From positions 26,281 to 90,280 of the IMG/VR virus record IMGVR_UViG_3300037264_003220: a stretch of 64,000 nucleotides of DNA. One strand, 5' to 3'. Of this stretch, positions 1-8,407 are shown piece by piece. A program made the position numbers and the translations under genes. Under the pieces are notes generated by a model that saw nothing but the letters and a program-made list of their open reading frames with translations, searched no databases and was not told the DNA's origin. Position 1 is the first letter of the stretch; every line of letters begins with the position of its first letter. Source of the stretch: a virus.

Positions 1-466
1 CCAATACTATATCTCCTTGAAGACCAACAATGGCTCCAGTAACAGCAAGGGTGTTCACGCCGGACGACACGGCTCCCCCAGGCCCACCAAGGAACGAGCG
101 AGTGTCGACAACAGAAATGACGTTCGCAGGCCCAGTGAATACTCGCGCCAGTGGAACTGACAACGACGGGAACCCAGATACATTGAAAGTGATGACGCCG
201 ACATTGCTGACGAACACAAAATTGGTCGTGTTTGGGGATAGCGTCAGCGCTGTCTGACCAAGGAACGGATAAATAGAACCACCAATTTGAACCTGACCAG
301 GAGCAACGTTGACCTTTAATCCCCCAGCCACCGTCACCTGGAGAGCAATGTTGATGGTCGCTAAGCTATCTGAAATATCAAAGTTGCGGCGAAGTGGAGC
401 ATCCCACGCCTGGTCTCCGTGACTAGGCTTCTCAAATCCGGCGTTAGGCGTAAATGTACTAGCCAT
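1..466 (-). CDS. tail fibre protein, N-terminal part (runs off window)
   Basis: The reading frame is open from an ATG at 466 to base 1, so only about 155 N-terminal residues are visible. It begins MASTFTPNAGFEKPSHGDQA and continues with a WDAPLRRNFD motif. This E-K-P-x-x-G-D-x-x-W-D pattern near the N-terminus is common in phage tail fibre and appendage proteins. The rest is rich in Val, Gly, Ser and Thr, as expected for beta-structured fibre material. The ribosome binding site AAGGAG lies inside the last codons of the upstream homing endonuclease gene, and the two genes overlap by 8 bases. Its place at the end of the baseplate genes also fits a fibre. Receptor specificity cannot be judged without the C-terminus. 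Confidence 0.75.
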   Translation of the reverse strand, partial: MASTFTPNAGFEKPSHGDQAWDAPLRRNFDISDSLATINIALQVTVAGGLKVNVAPGQVQIGGSIYPFLGQTALTLSPNTTNFVFVSNVGVITFNVSGFPSLSVPLARVFTGPANVISVVDTRSFLGGPGGAVSSGVNTLAVTGAIVGLQGDIVL

Positions 467-1217
467 TTTTAATTCTCCTTAAAACAGTATCAATGTTATT
501 GACATCATGCTCCCAGATGACAGCACATTTATATCCATGCTTAAGATAATAATCTTTACGTTCAAATTCATCACAATATTTTTGCGTTCTATTAGGAAAG
601 TGCTCTGGACATCCATGCCAATAACAGCCAAAAATTTCAACAATAATCTTTCTTTGTTTATGAATGAAATCTGGATTTTTAGAACCTATCCAATGTTTGC
701 CATTGCCAACATATGAAAATGGTAATTTTTCTTTTAAAGCAATTTTTTTAAACATTAATTCTGGTTGAGTCGGGCGAACATTACGATTAAAATTTGATGC
801 GTTTTTAACACGAGCCGATGTGTTTGTCTTATATTTTTTAAGCAATTTTTCACTCACTCTTTGTTTGGCTTCAGGCGTCCATCGAACAATAATTCTTTTC
901 TTTTTTGATGGCGTTCTGCCAAAAAGCAATCCAAGTCTTTCTATTCTATGACTCACGCTAAATTCACTGCGTTCAAGTTTAATTGCGATTTCTTTAGCAA
1001 AAAGTTTTTTAGCGTTTTTCCTTAAAAAATCATCTTCATATTCTGTCCAAAGACGATGACGATGTTCTTTCTTGACAATCGTCCCATTCTGTTTAAGAAG
1101 TCTAATAATTTTTTGCATAGTGTCTTTGCACATCCCAGGAGCCGATTCGCGCGTACTTTGATTTGAACGATAATAGTTCAAGACTTTTTCTTGTATTTCT
1201 GGTTTTTGAAAAATCAT
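459..1217 (-). CDS. Vsr-like (EDxHD-type) homing endonuclease
   Basis: This 252-residue protein likely cuts DNA at a specific target and spreads its own gene. The first ~110 residues look like DNA-binding helix-turn-helix segments, including a Myb-like stretch around RLWTEYEDDF. The C-terminal ~100 residues carry NPDFI (catalytic Asp), IVEIFGCYWHGCPEH and CAVIWEHDV, the core of the very-short-patch-repair-like nuclease fold also used by phage homing enzymes of the I-Bth0305I type. Its ATG overlaps the upstream gene's stop by 4 bases and its stop overlaps the next start by 8 bases. The gene is visibly more A+T rich than its neighbours, consistent with recent transfer. I see no intron boundaries, so it appears free-standing. 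Confidence 0.85.
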   Translation of the reverse strand: MIFQKPEIQEKVLNYYRSNQSTRESAPGMCKDTMQKIIRLLKQNGTIVKKEHRHRLWTEYEDDFLRKNAKKLFAKEIAIKLERSEFSVSHRIERLGLLFGRTPSKKKRIIVRWTPEAKQRVSEKLLKKYKTNTSARVKNASNFNRNVRPTQPELMFKKIALKEKLPFSYVGNGKHWIGSKNPDFIHKQRKIIVEIFGCYWHGCPEHFPNRTQKYCDEFERKDYYLKHGYKCAVIWEHDVNNIDTVLRRIKNG

Positions 1218-2581
1218 GCCATTATCACAATAGTGCCTGCATTATCTTTAACTGTTTTAACCTGCCCATCCGCCAAATTAAGCCACCGACGACCAGGAAA
1301 TAAATCAATCGTAAGCGGGTCAGTGAAGCGAAGTTCGGTATTGTTTTCGCCAGTAATCGCGCGTAAATCTTTCGGAGTTCTTAAAGCTGAATTATCAGGA
1401 TTACGAATATTCCCTCCGCCGCCAGCTGGGTCGAATGGAAGCCAATTTACGGCGAACAGAGGTAAATATTTATTAACAACGACAGTGTTCGCATAATCTG
1501 TCGTGATAGCGACATTACCGCTATTATCCAAATATCCATAATATGTGTTGGTCAATTGTCCAGCGAAAGAAATCGTAATAGGGTTGACGCCGCTCATGAT
1601 GTTGATAGCTGCTTTTCGAATGCCATTCACGTACACAGTTTCAGTGGCGGCGAGATTTTGAATATTAAGAAAATCGTTTCCTGGGTCAACAATAATGATT
1701 TGTGGATAAAGACCGCTGGTCAACAAAGTCGCGTCCGGCATGATGATTTTGTTGTCGTGAGTTTCTTTTTGATAAAGCTCATTCAATGGTTCTAAGCTGG
1801 ACACGATGCCGAGGTCTGCCAAGGTAAGACCGTGAGGATTGACTGGGGTGATTGTTCCTGTTCCAATGGAGCGAACATGGTCATCCACGACATGCAATTC
1901 TTCAGCGCCATAGGCAGTTACGGCGTCAGAGCGGTCAGCTTTCGGCGTTTTCGTTTTAACTGTTTGAAATTTCAGCAGCGCATAAGTTCTGTTCGTATAT
2001 GAAATATTAACCGATGGAATTGGATTCCCGATGCCTTGTCCTTTGACAGACCCGACATAAACGGCGTTCGCGAGAGGAGTGATGATGGGGTCGTTAATTG
2101 TGCTGATGATGACTTGATACCCGTCAGTTTGCCGAGTGAAGAATTTTTCAGATGTAATCGGATGAATGGAAATTTGAGAAACGTCGATTGTTTGCAAATA
2201 CTGAATCCAGATATAATTCAGCGCATTGAGAGTGTAATCCACCAAAGGAACGGCGATATTTCCAGTTGATTGAGGGGTCGGCTTGCCGGAACCAGGGTCT
2301 GTTTTAGATGGGTTTGTTGGGTCATAAAGAACGTTCGCATCAATAACGATTCTTTCTCCGCCAAAATACGCCACGCCAAAACTAATATCAACGCGAGTCT
2401 GGTCTAGAATATTCGGAGTCATGGTCATTTCGAAGGCGCCGCCCGATTCTGAATGGACGACGCCATTGCCGACATAATCAGACAATCTTTCCTTGATTGC
2501 TTGCTGCGTTTGTTGGCTTAAAGATACGTTAAAATCCTCAACGTATGGTTCTGTCCCGCTGGCGAGTATCAATCCCTTCAT
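1214..2581 (-). CDS. tail fibre or baseplate-attached structural protein
   Basis: This is a 455-residue protein starting MKGLILASGTEPYVEDFNVS. The sequence is dominated by short beta-strand-like segments with many Asn, Thr, Val and Gly, and it has no transmembrane segment. It lies between the wedge/fibre genes and the partial fibre gene at the end of the tail block, so a fibre or baseplate appendage is the best guess. A region around HVVDDHVRSIG followed by a long beta-rich half suggests at least two parts. It ends in an ATGA overlap with a homing endonuclease. I recognise no catalytic motif, and the exact family is uncertain. Confidence 0.6.
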   Translation of the reverse strand: MKGLILASGTEPYVEDFNVSLSQQTQQAIKERLSDYVGNGVVHSESGGAFEMTMTPNILDQTRVDISFGVAYFGGERIVIDANVLYDPTNPSKTDPGSGKPTPQSTGNIAVPLVDYTLNALNYIWIQYLQTIDVSQISIHPITSEKFFTRQTDGYQVIISTINDPIITPLANAVYVGSVKGQGIGNPIPSVNISYTNRTYALLKFQTVKTKTPKADRSDAVTAYGAEELHVVDDHVRSIGTGTITPVNPHGLTLADLGIVSSLEPLNELYQKETHDNKIIMPDATLLTSGLYPQIIIVDPGNDFLNIQNLAATETVYVNGIRKAAINIMSGVNPITISFAGQLTNTYYGYLDNSGNVAITTDYANTVVVNKYLPLFAVNWLPFDPAGGGGNIRNPDNSALRTPKDLRAITGENNTELRFTDPLTIDLFPGRRWLNLADGQVKTVKDNAGTIVIMA

Positions 2582-2627
2582 GACAACACCCCTAAAAATT
2601 TTTCTTTCATATTTATTTTCCTTATCA

Positions 2628-3746
2628 TCATGTTGTAAAAACCAGTTCTACCTTAGAGTCTGCCGGAATTAATTGAATTATCAACTGTCTGAGATAATCC
2701 TGGTCAATCGCTAATCCGAAAGTGTTATGCACAGTCAGAATGAAAGCATGAGCTTTTTCAGCTTTACTGTAAATAGTAACGATTGGGGAAAGGGTTGGGT
2801 TCAGCGGGTCGCGAATATAATAATGCGGTCTATTGGGTTCTGGGTCTGTTTTGGAAAAAATTCTCCACCCAGTTAAATCTTTGATTTGAATGATATCCGG
2901 CTCTCGACAAGTAAAGGCTTTAACGATTTTATTAACAGCGCTGATGGTGCCGGAATATTCATAAGCGTCTTTAAGCTGAATCAACTGCTCTCTATATTCT
3001 TGGAGGGTTTGATTGCGCGGGGAGAAGCTGTAAAGAATGCCAAAATTGTTGTACAGGGATTCGTCGCGAACGGACTCAAGATAGATGTCACGCTTCGCCC
3101 TTATAGATTCGAAGGACATCTCCTCGATTTGACGAGCGTACTCTTTGGCTAAAATATAAACGTAGGTGCTATTAACATCCTTCGTATAGACATTCTCATC
3201 AGGATACGTTGCAAAAATTCTGTTGGTTATATCGGTTTTCAGGCTATCGTCTCTTGTGAGCGTCTGGGTGTCCGTCCAAGGACTTTCCAGAGTTGCACTC
3301 AATACACGAACCCTCCAATAATATGGAATAGTTTGGTCTTCAGCTCTAATTGGGAATGCCACCTCATAAGAAATGACAAGTTGTCCCTTGCTGTATCCTA
3401 CTAAACCACGGGCGCCTCCAGTAAAGCCGCCAATGCCGAATCCGTCATCTCCGAAGCCGCCAATGCCAAATCCTGTAACAGCATCCATCCCATTGAAGCA
3501 TCTGAGATTTGGGCTTGAGAAAGTCGGGTCGGTGTCGATGCAAAGTTCAAAGTCATACTGATTGAATGGGGCTGGAGAGCCGCCGACACAAGTGGTGCAA
3601 CATTGCAATGTCCACAAGAACACGTAAGCATTCTCAGATGCGCCCAAATATGAGCGCGGATTTAAAGGAGTCAACACGCTTATTTTTGGAACAAATTGCG
3701 TGTTAAAAAGACTCGTGTTGAATTGTGATGTATTAAACCTTGCCAT
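2628..3746 (-). CDS. baseplate wedge protein, tail protein I-like
   Basis: This 372-residue protein probably forms part of the baseplate wedge. The N-terminus has an unusual FNTSQFNTSLFNTQF repeat, followed by a Cys-containing fibronectin-like stretch and a Gly-rich loop (FGIGGFGDDGFGIGGF). From about residue 190 the helical part (YARQIEEMSFESIRAKRDIY, then RNQTLQEYREQL and SGTISAVNKIVKAFT) resembles the P2 tail protein I / YmfQ type of wedge proteins. Those typically follow the J-like and gp25-like proteins, and both are close by here. The fibronectin-like insertion is more than the short form of this family needs. A role in attaching fibres is inferred from position. Confidence 0.6.
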   Translation of the reverse strand: MARFNTSQFNTSLFNTQFVPKISVLTPLNPRSYLGASENAYVFLWTLQCCTTCVGGSPAPFNQYDFELCIDTDPTFSSPNLRCFNGMDAVTGFGIGGFGDDGFGIGGFTGGARGLVGYSKGQLVISYEVAFPIRAEDQTIPYYWRVRVLSATLESPWTDTQTLTRDDSLKTDITNRIFATYPDENVYTKDVNSTYVYILAKEYARQIEEMSFESIRAKRDIYLESVRDESLYNNFGILYSFSPRNQTLQEYREQLIQLKDAYEYSGTISAVNKIVKAFTCREPDIIQIKDLTGWRIFSKTDPEPNRPHYYIRDPLNPTLSPIVTIYSKAEKAHAFILTVHNTFGLAIDQDYLRQLIIQLIPADSKVELVFTT

Positions 3747-3753
3747 TAAATTT

Positions 3754-4953
3754 TTAAACCACCTCGGCTGCCCATGATGCTAAAGTCGACAATCCAATTC
3801 CATATTCGCCAACGATTGTTGGTGTTATTGATAACGTAAAGCCAGTGATAAATGGTGCCGTTGTTCCAACGCTGGTGACATTAGCTATCGTGCCATTCAC
3901 AACGGTCACGCTCGGTAAGGACGCCTTTATCGCTCTATAAACGACAGGAGAATATTGAGCATTGGTCGACCCTGCATAAGCTCTCAATGAAAATTGATTC
4001 GATTCATAATATCTCAAACACCGTGACCAATCATCGGCGCTCTGGAAGGGCTGATATTCCATTGGCTTAGAGCCATTCACGAGCATGGCAGAATCAAGCC
4101 AAAATTGACTCAATGAAGGGGATATGTCAGCGAACCCAATACCGACTTCAAGAAATGCCGAGCCAACAGGAACCGTATACGTACAAGTCAAACGCTGCCA
4201 AGCCGTCCCTCCTGAATGAGCCACAGAAAAAGAAGTCGCTGGAGTGGCATTAGAGATAAATGCTTTGATTCCTGGGACAGTAGATTTAACCCAGATTGAA
4301 AATGAAACCGTTTTCCCTATGAAATCTTGATAATTTTCAACAAATTGTCGAATGAAATAAGATGTAGACCCGCCCACGGCAGAGATTTGACTGGAAAGAG
4401 ACGCGCTGCCGAGATTGATATTGGGAGCGGATGTGTCCTTGGTTATGGTAAATGACGGGGCGCCGGAATAACTCACCTTCCACTTATCTGCCGTAAAAGC
4501 GTCAGTGATGGGGCTGGCAAAAGAAGCGCCGCGCTGCCAGATTTCAAACCCAGGGTTGACCAATAAATTATTAAAAGCATTCAATCGAATGCCATTTACA
4601 AGGTCATTTTCAATGGCTTCAACTTCATCTTGAATTGAATTATGATGAAGCGCGACATGGTTGACAGCCACGGAAACACCCGACACATGAGTTGCTGCCG
4701 TCGTTCCATCTGCTCCGCGAGTATACCCAGTCAAATTGTTGCCGGAGATGCCAGTGTAAGTGACAATTTCACCGTCTTCAATAGTGACGACCCCAGCCGT
4801 CGGCATCCCTGCGGTACTCACAACGGCGATGCCGCTTCCTGCCGTATTATCTCCGCTGGCTCCAAGGCTGCCATTCAAAGTCGTGGCGAAATTGTTTATG
4901 GCTCGCGGGATGTTTATATCTGAAACGACCGCATTAGGATATTGAGCTGTCAT
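3754..4953 (-). CDS. tail fibre protein with carbohydrate-binding-like domain
   Basis: This 399-residue protein starts MTAQYPNAVVSDINIPRAIN. Residues ~30-110 contain a Gly/Thr-rich segment with GEIVTYTGISGN and TRGADGTTAATH, a small beta-structured attachment domain often found in phage fibres. From ~residue 130, LLVNPGFEIWQRG followed by DKWKV is a typical opening of a carbohydrate-binding-module-like beta-sandwich in tail fibres. The C-terminus (SADDWSRCLRYYESNQ onward) resembles the tips of such proteins. It sits directly after the gp25-like wedge gene and shares its start with that gene's stop. It most likely binds host surface glycans. Confidence 0.7.
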   Translation of the reverse strand: MTAQYPNAVVSDINIPRAINNFATTLNGSLGASGDNTAGSGIAVVSTAGMPTAGVVTIEDGEIVTYTGISGNNLTGYTRGADGTTAATHVSGVSVAVNHVALHHNSIQDEVEAIENDLVNGIRLNAFNNLLVNPGFEIWQRGASFASPITDAFTADKWKVSYSGAPSFTITKDTSAPNINLGSASLSSQISAVGGSTSYFIRQFVENYQDFIGKTVSFSIWVKSTVPGIKAFISNATPATSFSVAHSGGTAWQRLTCTYTVPVGSAFLEVGIGFADISPSLSQFWLDSAMLVNGSKPMEYQPFQSADDWSRCLRYYESNQFSLRAYAGSTNAQYSPVVYRAIKASLPSVTVVNGTIANVTSVGTTAPFITGFTLSITPTIVGEYGIGLSTLASWAAEVV

Positions 4954-5708
4954 TATTGTACCCTCATTTGTAAATTTACGTTCACTGCTTGAAACGTCCC
5001 CACCAACACTTCAATAACAATGTCAATCAATCTTGGGTCTTGGCTATTCGTGTTGATGGATAAGTTGTTTAACCCAAGAACAATTTCTTCTGCTGGCAAA
5101 ATATCTATTTCCTGAGCTTGAATTTGAATCAAGCTCTGTACCGCATTGACGATAGACTGCTGAAGCTTGAAAAAAATCGTCGGCGTCAACTTTTCTCCAA
5201 TGGCTGAGTTTAACGTGCTCCCATAATCAGGATTGAAAACGTTATTCCCGATGACAGTCAATAGCATCTTTAAAATATTCTGCCTCGCTCTGTCTATTCC
5301 TGTCAAAGTTGTCAGCTGACCAAGCCTGTCAAAATTAACGTCTTTGACGAATTTAAGCCCCAAGCATTTAGGGCAGGTCGTCAAAGGCGTCAAATAATCA
5401 ACTTCGTAAATCTTGTTCGGGATGACTGATGTCAACCCCTCAACAAAATTAACTCCTGGAGCAAATAAGAGATTGTTGAACTGCAATCTCTGGCTCCCCT
5501 GAAGAACAAAATCAGTTATCCCGTCCAAGAAAAACACATAGTTCGGATTCTGCTCTGTGTTGTAATGCTCTCGAACCTGAATCTCGTTCGTGTTCATATT
5601 GGTCGGGAACCTCAAATCCGCGTAATAAAACGGACTCATCCCATCCAGCATTATGACTTCATCACGGATGTGGTGGTCGCAAACAGTGTTAATTTGCAAA
5701 TCAATCAT
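4953..5708 (-). CDS. baseplate wedge protein, gp25-like
   Basis: This is a 251-residue protein. Its C-terminal half (RARQNILKMLLTVIGNNVFN, then PDYGSTLNSAIGEKLTP) matches the T4 gp25 / P2 W type of wedge initiator, with the characteristic N-x-P-x-x-G-S/T pattern. The N-terminal ~110 residues are an extra domain with a CPKC zinc-knuckle-like pair and several aromatic residues. It overlaps the J-like gene upstream and the fibre gene downstream by one base each, giving the usual wedge cluster of J-like, gp25-like and fibre genes. The family member lacks lysozyme activity despite its historical name, and no catalytic residues are expected here. Confidence 0.7.
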   Translation of the reverse strand: MIDLQINTVCDHHIRDEVIMLDGMSPFYYADLRFPTNMNTNEIQVREHYNTEQNPNYVFFLDGITDFVLQGSQRLQFNNLLFAPGVNFVEGLTSVIPNKIYEVDYLTPLTTCPKCLGLKFVKDVNFDRLGQLTTLTGIDRARQNILKMLLTVIGNNVFNPDYGSTLNSAIGEKLTPTIFFKLQQSIVNAVQSLIQIQAQEIDILPAEEIVLGLNNLSINTNSQDPRLIDIVIEVLVGTFQAVNVNLQMRVQ

Positions 5709-7153
5709 TAAATCACCGACATCCCAAGTAAACTATTCCCATCAAGCCGCAAATACTCAGTCAAACTCGCCTGGACGAATTGGTTGCTGCCTGACGACCC
5801 GCGCCGCGCCAATGTCGCGAATGGAACCACAATGGATGCCACCCCAGGAACCTGGCTCCGAATCTGGTACACCAAATCGCTTTGTTCCACTTTCGCTCCC
5901 AAACCGCCAGAATTGACAATGGTATTTAAGGCGTTGATGACGCTTGTCAGCACGGCGCCCTTGTCATACCCGCCATTGGCGACCGCAGTGAACCCAATGT
6001 CTATTATGACCATTGTTGCCTCTTTAGCTAAAGTGTCTGCTGTTAAAATTTGGTTGTTTGGGTCGTCCAAAATCAACTGCGTGTCTGGGACGTTTTTGTC
6101 GTAAATATATGCCACGGTGAATAAAGAGGCATTATCTGGCTTCATCCCAGGAATTGTCCATTGAACCGCGTCTAAAGATTTGACGGATTTGGCATAGGGG
6201 GAGGTCGTATCGTTCACCAAGGCATAATCGACTCCTTGTGAAAATGTGAACGGTACTGAGTTCGACAATCCGAGAACTCCAACAATGGACAATACGGGCT
6301 TATTATCGAGCACGTAGGTCAACTGTGAATTGTAAAATGTAGTGACTTGCTGGGCTTGAATCGGGTTCGTGCCCAATAGATAAATGTCAACCTCGTTCCC
6401 AAATTGAGTGCGCACCGCCTCGGCATCATTCGGGCCTACCACGGAAGCATCCTGAACCCCTTGCTGACTGATGACCAAACTTCGATACCCCGCCTTGGTT
6501 CCCAAATTACGAGCTTCCGCTTTGGCTATGACTCTTTGAGCCAAAGCAGTGTTGCTCTCAATATCCAACCCGCCTGAAGTCGCCAGCCTATTTGTGATGG
6601 AATTGATACCAGGAACGGGCTGTTGAAGAACGACAACGTTATTGGAACCGACGTTCCCTGACGCTCCAGCAAACACGGCTATAATGGACGCGGTAACGTC
6701 ATACGTGCCATAGGTCAAATCCTGAACGGCTGTCGACTTCAAAAAGACAGTCTGGCTGGTCACAAATTGAACCACGGAACCATCGGCTTGGCTTCGAGTG
6801 CTGACAACGACGCCTCCAGAGCCATCACTGGCTCCGATTTGAATATCGGCAGTGGGTTTATTGAAAGCCGAAAACGTGACGAATCCAGTGGCGTAAGCAG
6901 GCTGTTTACGAGACAAATTGTAATTGGCAGCCAAAGCGTCCATTTCTTCAGTAGTGAGGTCTGCGGCAAAAGCGACAGACTGAGCTTGTTGCAGCGTGGC
7001 GATGCTGGAGTAAGCGCTTGCAATTTCATTGGCTACGGCTTCAATAACGATATCGCGGAGGACGGTTCCCTCTAAAATATCCGCGTCTGGGCGCTTCAGC
7101 TTTATGTATGACTCCATGTCTGACACTATGTCTGCAAATGATTTGATTGCCAT
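5708..7153 (-). CDS. baseplate J-like wedge protein
   Basis: This 481-residue protein has the hallmarks of the Baseplate_J (P2 gpJ / T4 gp6) family. There is an N-terminal helical region (PDADILEGTVLRDIVIEAVA), then LTTEEMDALAANYNLSRK. A beta-rich middle includes FAGASGNVGSNNV, and ATSGGLDIESNTALAQRV leads into AEARNLGTKAGYRSL. This family forms the inner ring of the baseplate that clamps the tube end and transmits the contraction signal. Length is normal for the family. It lies between the spike gene and the gp25-like gene, the expected order. ATG is at 7153, close behind the spike stop. Confidence 0.85.
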   Translation of the reverse strand: MAIKSFADIVSDMESYIKLKRPDADILEGTVLRDIVIEAVANEIASAYSSIATLQQAQSVAFAADLTTEEMDALAANYNLSRKQPAYATGFVTFSAFNKPTADIQIGASDGSGGVVVSTRSQADGSVVQFVTSQTVFLKSTAVQDLTYGTYDVTASIIAVFAGASGNVGSNNVVVLQQPVPGINSITNRLATSGGLDIESNTALAQRVIAKAEARNLGTKAGYRSLVISQQGVQDASVVGPNDAEAVRTQFGNEVDIYLLGTNPIQAQQVTTFYNSQLTYVLDNKPVLSIVGVLGLSNSVPFTFSQGVDYALVNDTTSPYAKSVKSLDAVQWTIPGMKPDNASLFTVAYIYDKNVPDTQLILDDPNNQILTADTLAKEATMVIIDIGFTAVANGGYDKGAVLTSVINALNTIVNSGGLGAKVEQSDLVYQIRSQVPGVASIVVPFATLARRGSSGSNQFVQASLTEYLRLDGNSLLGMSVI

Positions 7154-7155
7154 AA

Positions 7156-8406
7156 TTAACCCACCTTTGTAATAACTGAGCCGATTTGCGCAGGCGTCAG
7201 CGGTATGACTGGAGGCGCTGAAATTGCTGAACCAGGCCCATTAACAACTCCAGGAACCACATGAGTATGCGTATTAAATAAGGGCGCCAATATATCAGCC
7301 AACACAGCCGGATGAATTGCCAGCGGCCCACCTAAATTCACCATTGACCCGCTTGCACCAATATTTACATTGGTGCCAGTTAAGGTAATATTTTGACTTT
7401 GCACAATAACGTTATTATCTCGAATGTCGACCATGGTTCCATTTGGAGATTTTACCGTCGTCCCCCCAATTCCATCCATCGTCACTATGCCGCCAGCTGC
7501 GTCCGTGGCAACCATCGAACCATCAGGCTTTAACACAATCGACACTTCTTTTCCATTTGCCGATACCTTAATAGTGTATAAATCATTTGCGATATGCGTT
7601 TCTTTCCCAACTGTAGTTGTTTGAATATCTTTTGGAACAGTAACGCTCATGCTTCCTTCTGCATCGACTTGAACATTGAATCCGCTTTTATGCGTAGCGT
7701 CATAATTTACATCTTGCTGATTAAAGGATTGTTTCTTCTCATCTTTTCTACGAATTGTTGCCGTTTCTTCATTGGCCGCGATAAGAAATAAATCATTAAG
7801 ACGAGCCGTGCCTAAAGTGACATCCCATATTTTTTCTTTTTCAGTGGCACTATCAATCGTCAAATTTTGAACATTATTGTCTTCTACATCGTCACGCACC
7901 TGACGAATAATAGTCCGCAAATTGGCAAATCTGTCCATATAAATCTCTGCGCCTTGAAATGATTTTAAAAATACTTCCCCGCCAGTGAGGTAACGCGTTG
8001 GTCTATAAAGAATCTCGCCCCCAGACACTTCAGACGCAGACGGAGGCAGACGATTCCCTTGAGCATCAATAGAGCCGCGTTCATAATAAGGATTGCCCTG
8101 AAGATAACCGACAATGACCGCATATCCACCAGGTCTAAAGCCAACAACGACAATATCGCCAGTGCGAGGATAAGCGAAGATTCCCCAACCTTGACCAGAC
8201 GCGGGGAACGTTAAAGGAATCTGGTCAACAGTGCCAAGACGAGTATCTACCCATTGAACTTGAGCCGTCCCATATGTTTGACGACGAGACGAACCACCTT
8301 GTTGAGGCGCGTTATAATCAATTTGCGTCAACACTCCAATGCGCAAATATTCATAAAAGTTAGTTTTTTCTGTTCCTGAATAAGGCGATGAAAAAAGTTC
8401 ATTCAT
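7156..8406 (-). CDS. baseplate central spike, gpV/gp5-like
   Basis: I chose the ATG at 8406 (MNELFSSPYSGTE), just after the hub stop; a TTG 30 bases upstream also opens the frame. The N-terminal ~110 residues form an oligonucleotide-binding-fold-like domain (YGTAQVQWVDTRLG, then GWGIFAYPRTGDIVVVGF), typical of gpV and of the gp5 OB domain. The C-terminal half has short alternating strands (KDIQTTTVGKETHIAN, VSIVLKPDGSM, NITLTGTNVNIGASG) like the triple beta-helix of membrane-piercing spikes. A THTHVV segment near the C-terminus could bind a metal ion, as some spike tips do. I see no lysozyme domain, so it should act mechanically. Confidence 0.8.
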   Translation of the reverse strand: MNELFSSPYSGTEKTNFYEYLRIGVLTQIDYNAPQQGGSSRRQTYGTAQVQWVDTRLGTVDQIPLTFPASGQGWGIFAYPRTGDIVVVGFRPGGYAVIVGYLQGNPYYERGSIDAQGNRLPPSASEVSGGEILYRPTRYLTGGEVFLKSFQGAEIYMDRFANLRTIIRQVRDDVEDNNVQNLTIDSATEKEKIWDVTLGTARLNDLFLIAANEETATIRRKDEKKQSFNQQDVNYDATHKSGFNVQVDAEGSMSVTVPKDIQTTTVGKETHIANDLYTIKVSANGKEVSIVLKPDGSMVATDAAGGIVTMDGIGGTTVKSPNGTMVDIRDNNVIVQSQNITLTGTNVNIGASGSMVNLGGPLAIHPAVLADILAPLFNTHTHVVPGVVNGPGSAISAPPVIPLTPAQIGSVITKVG

Positions 8407-8407
8407 A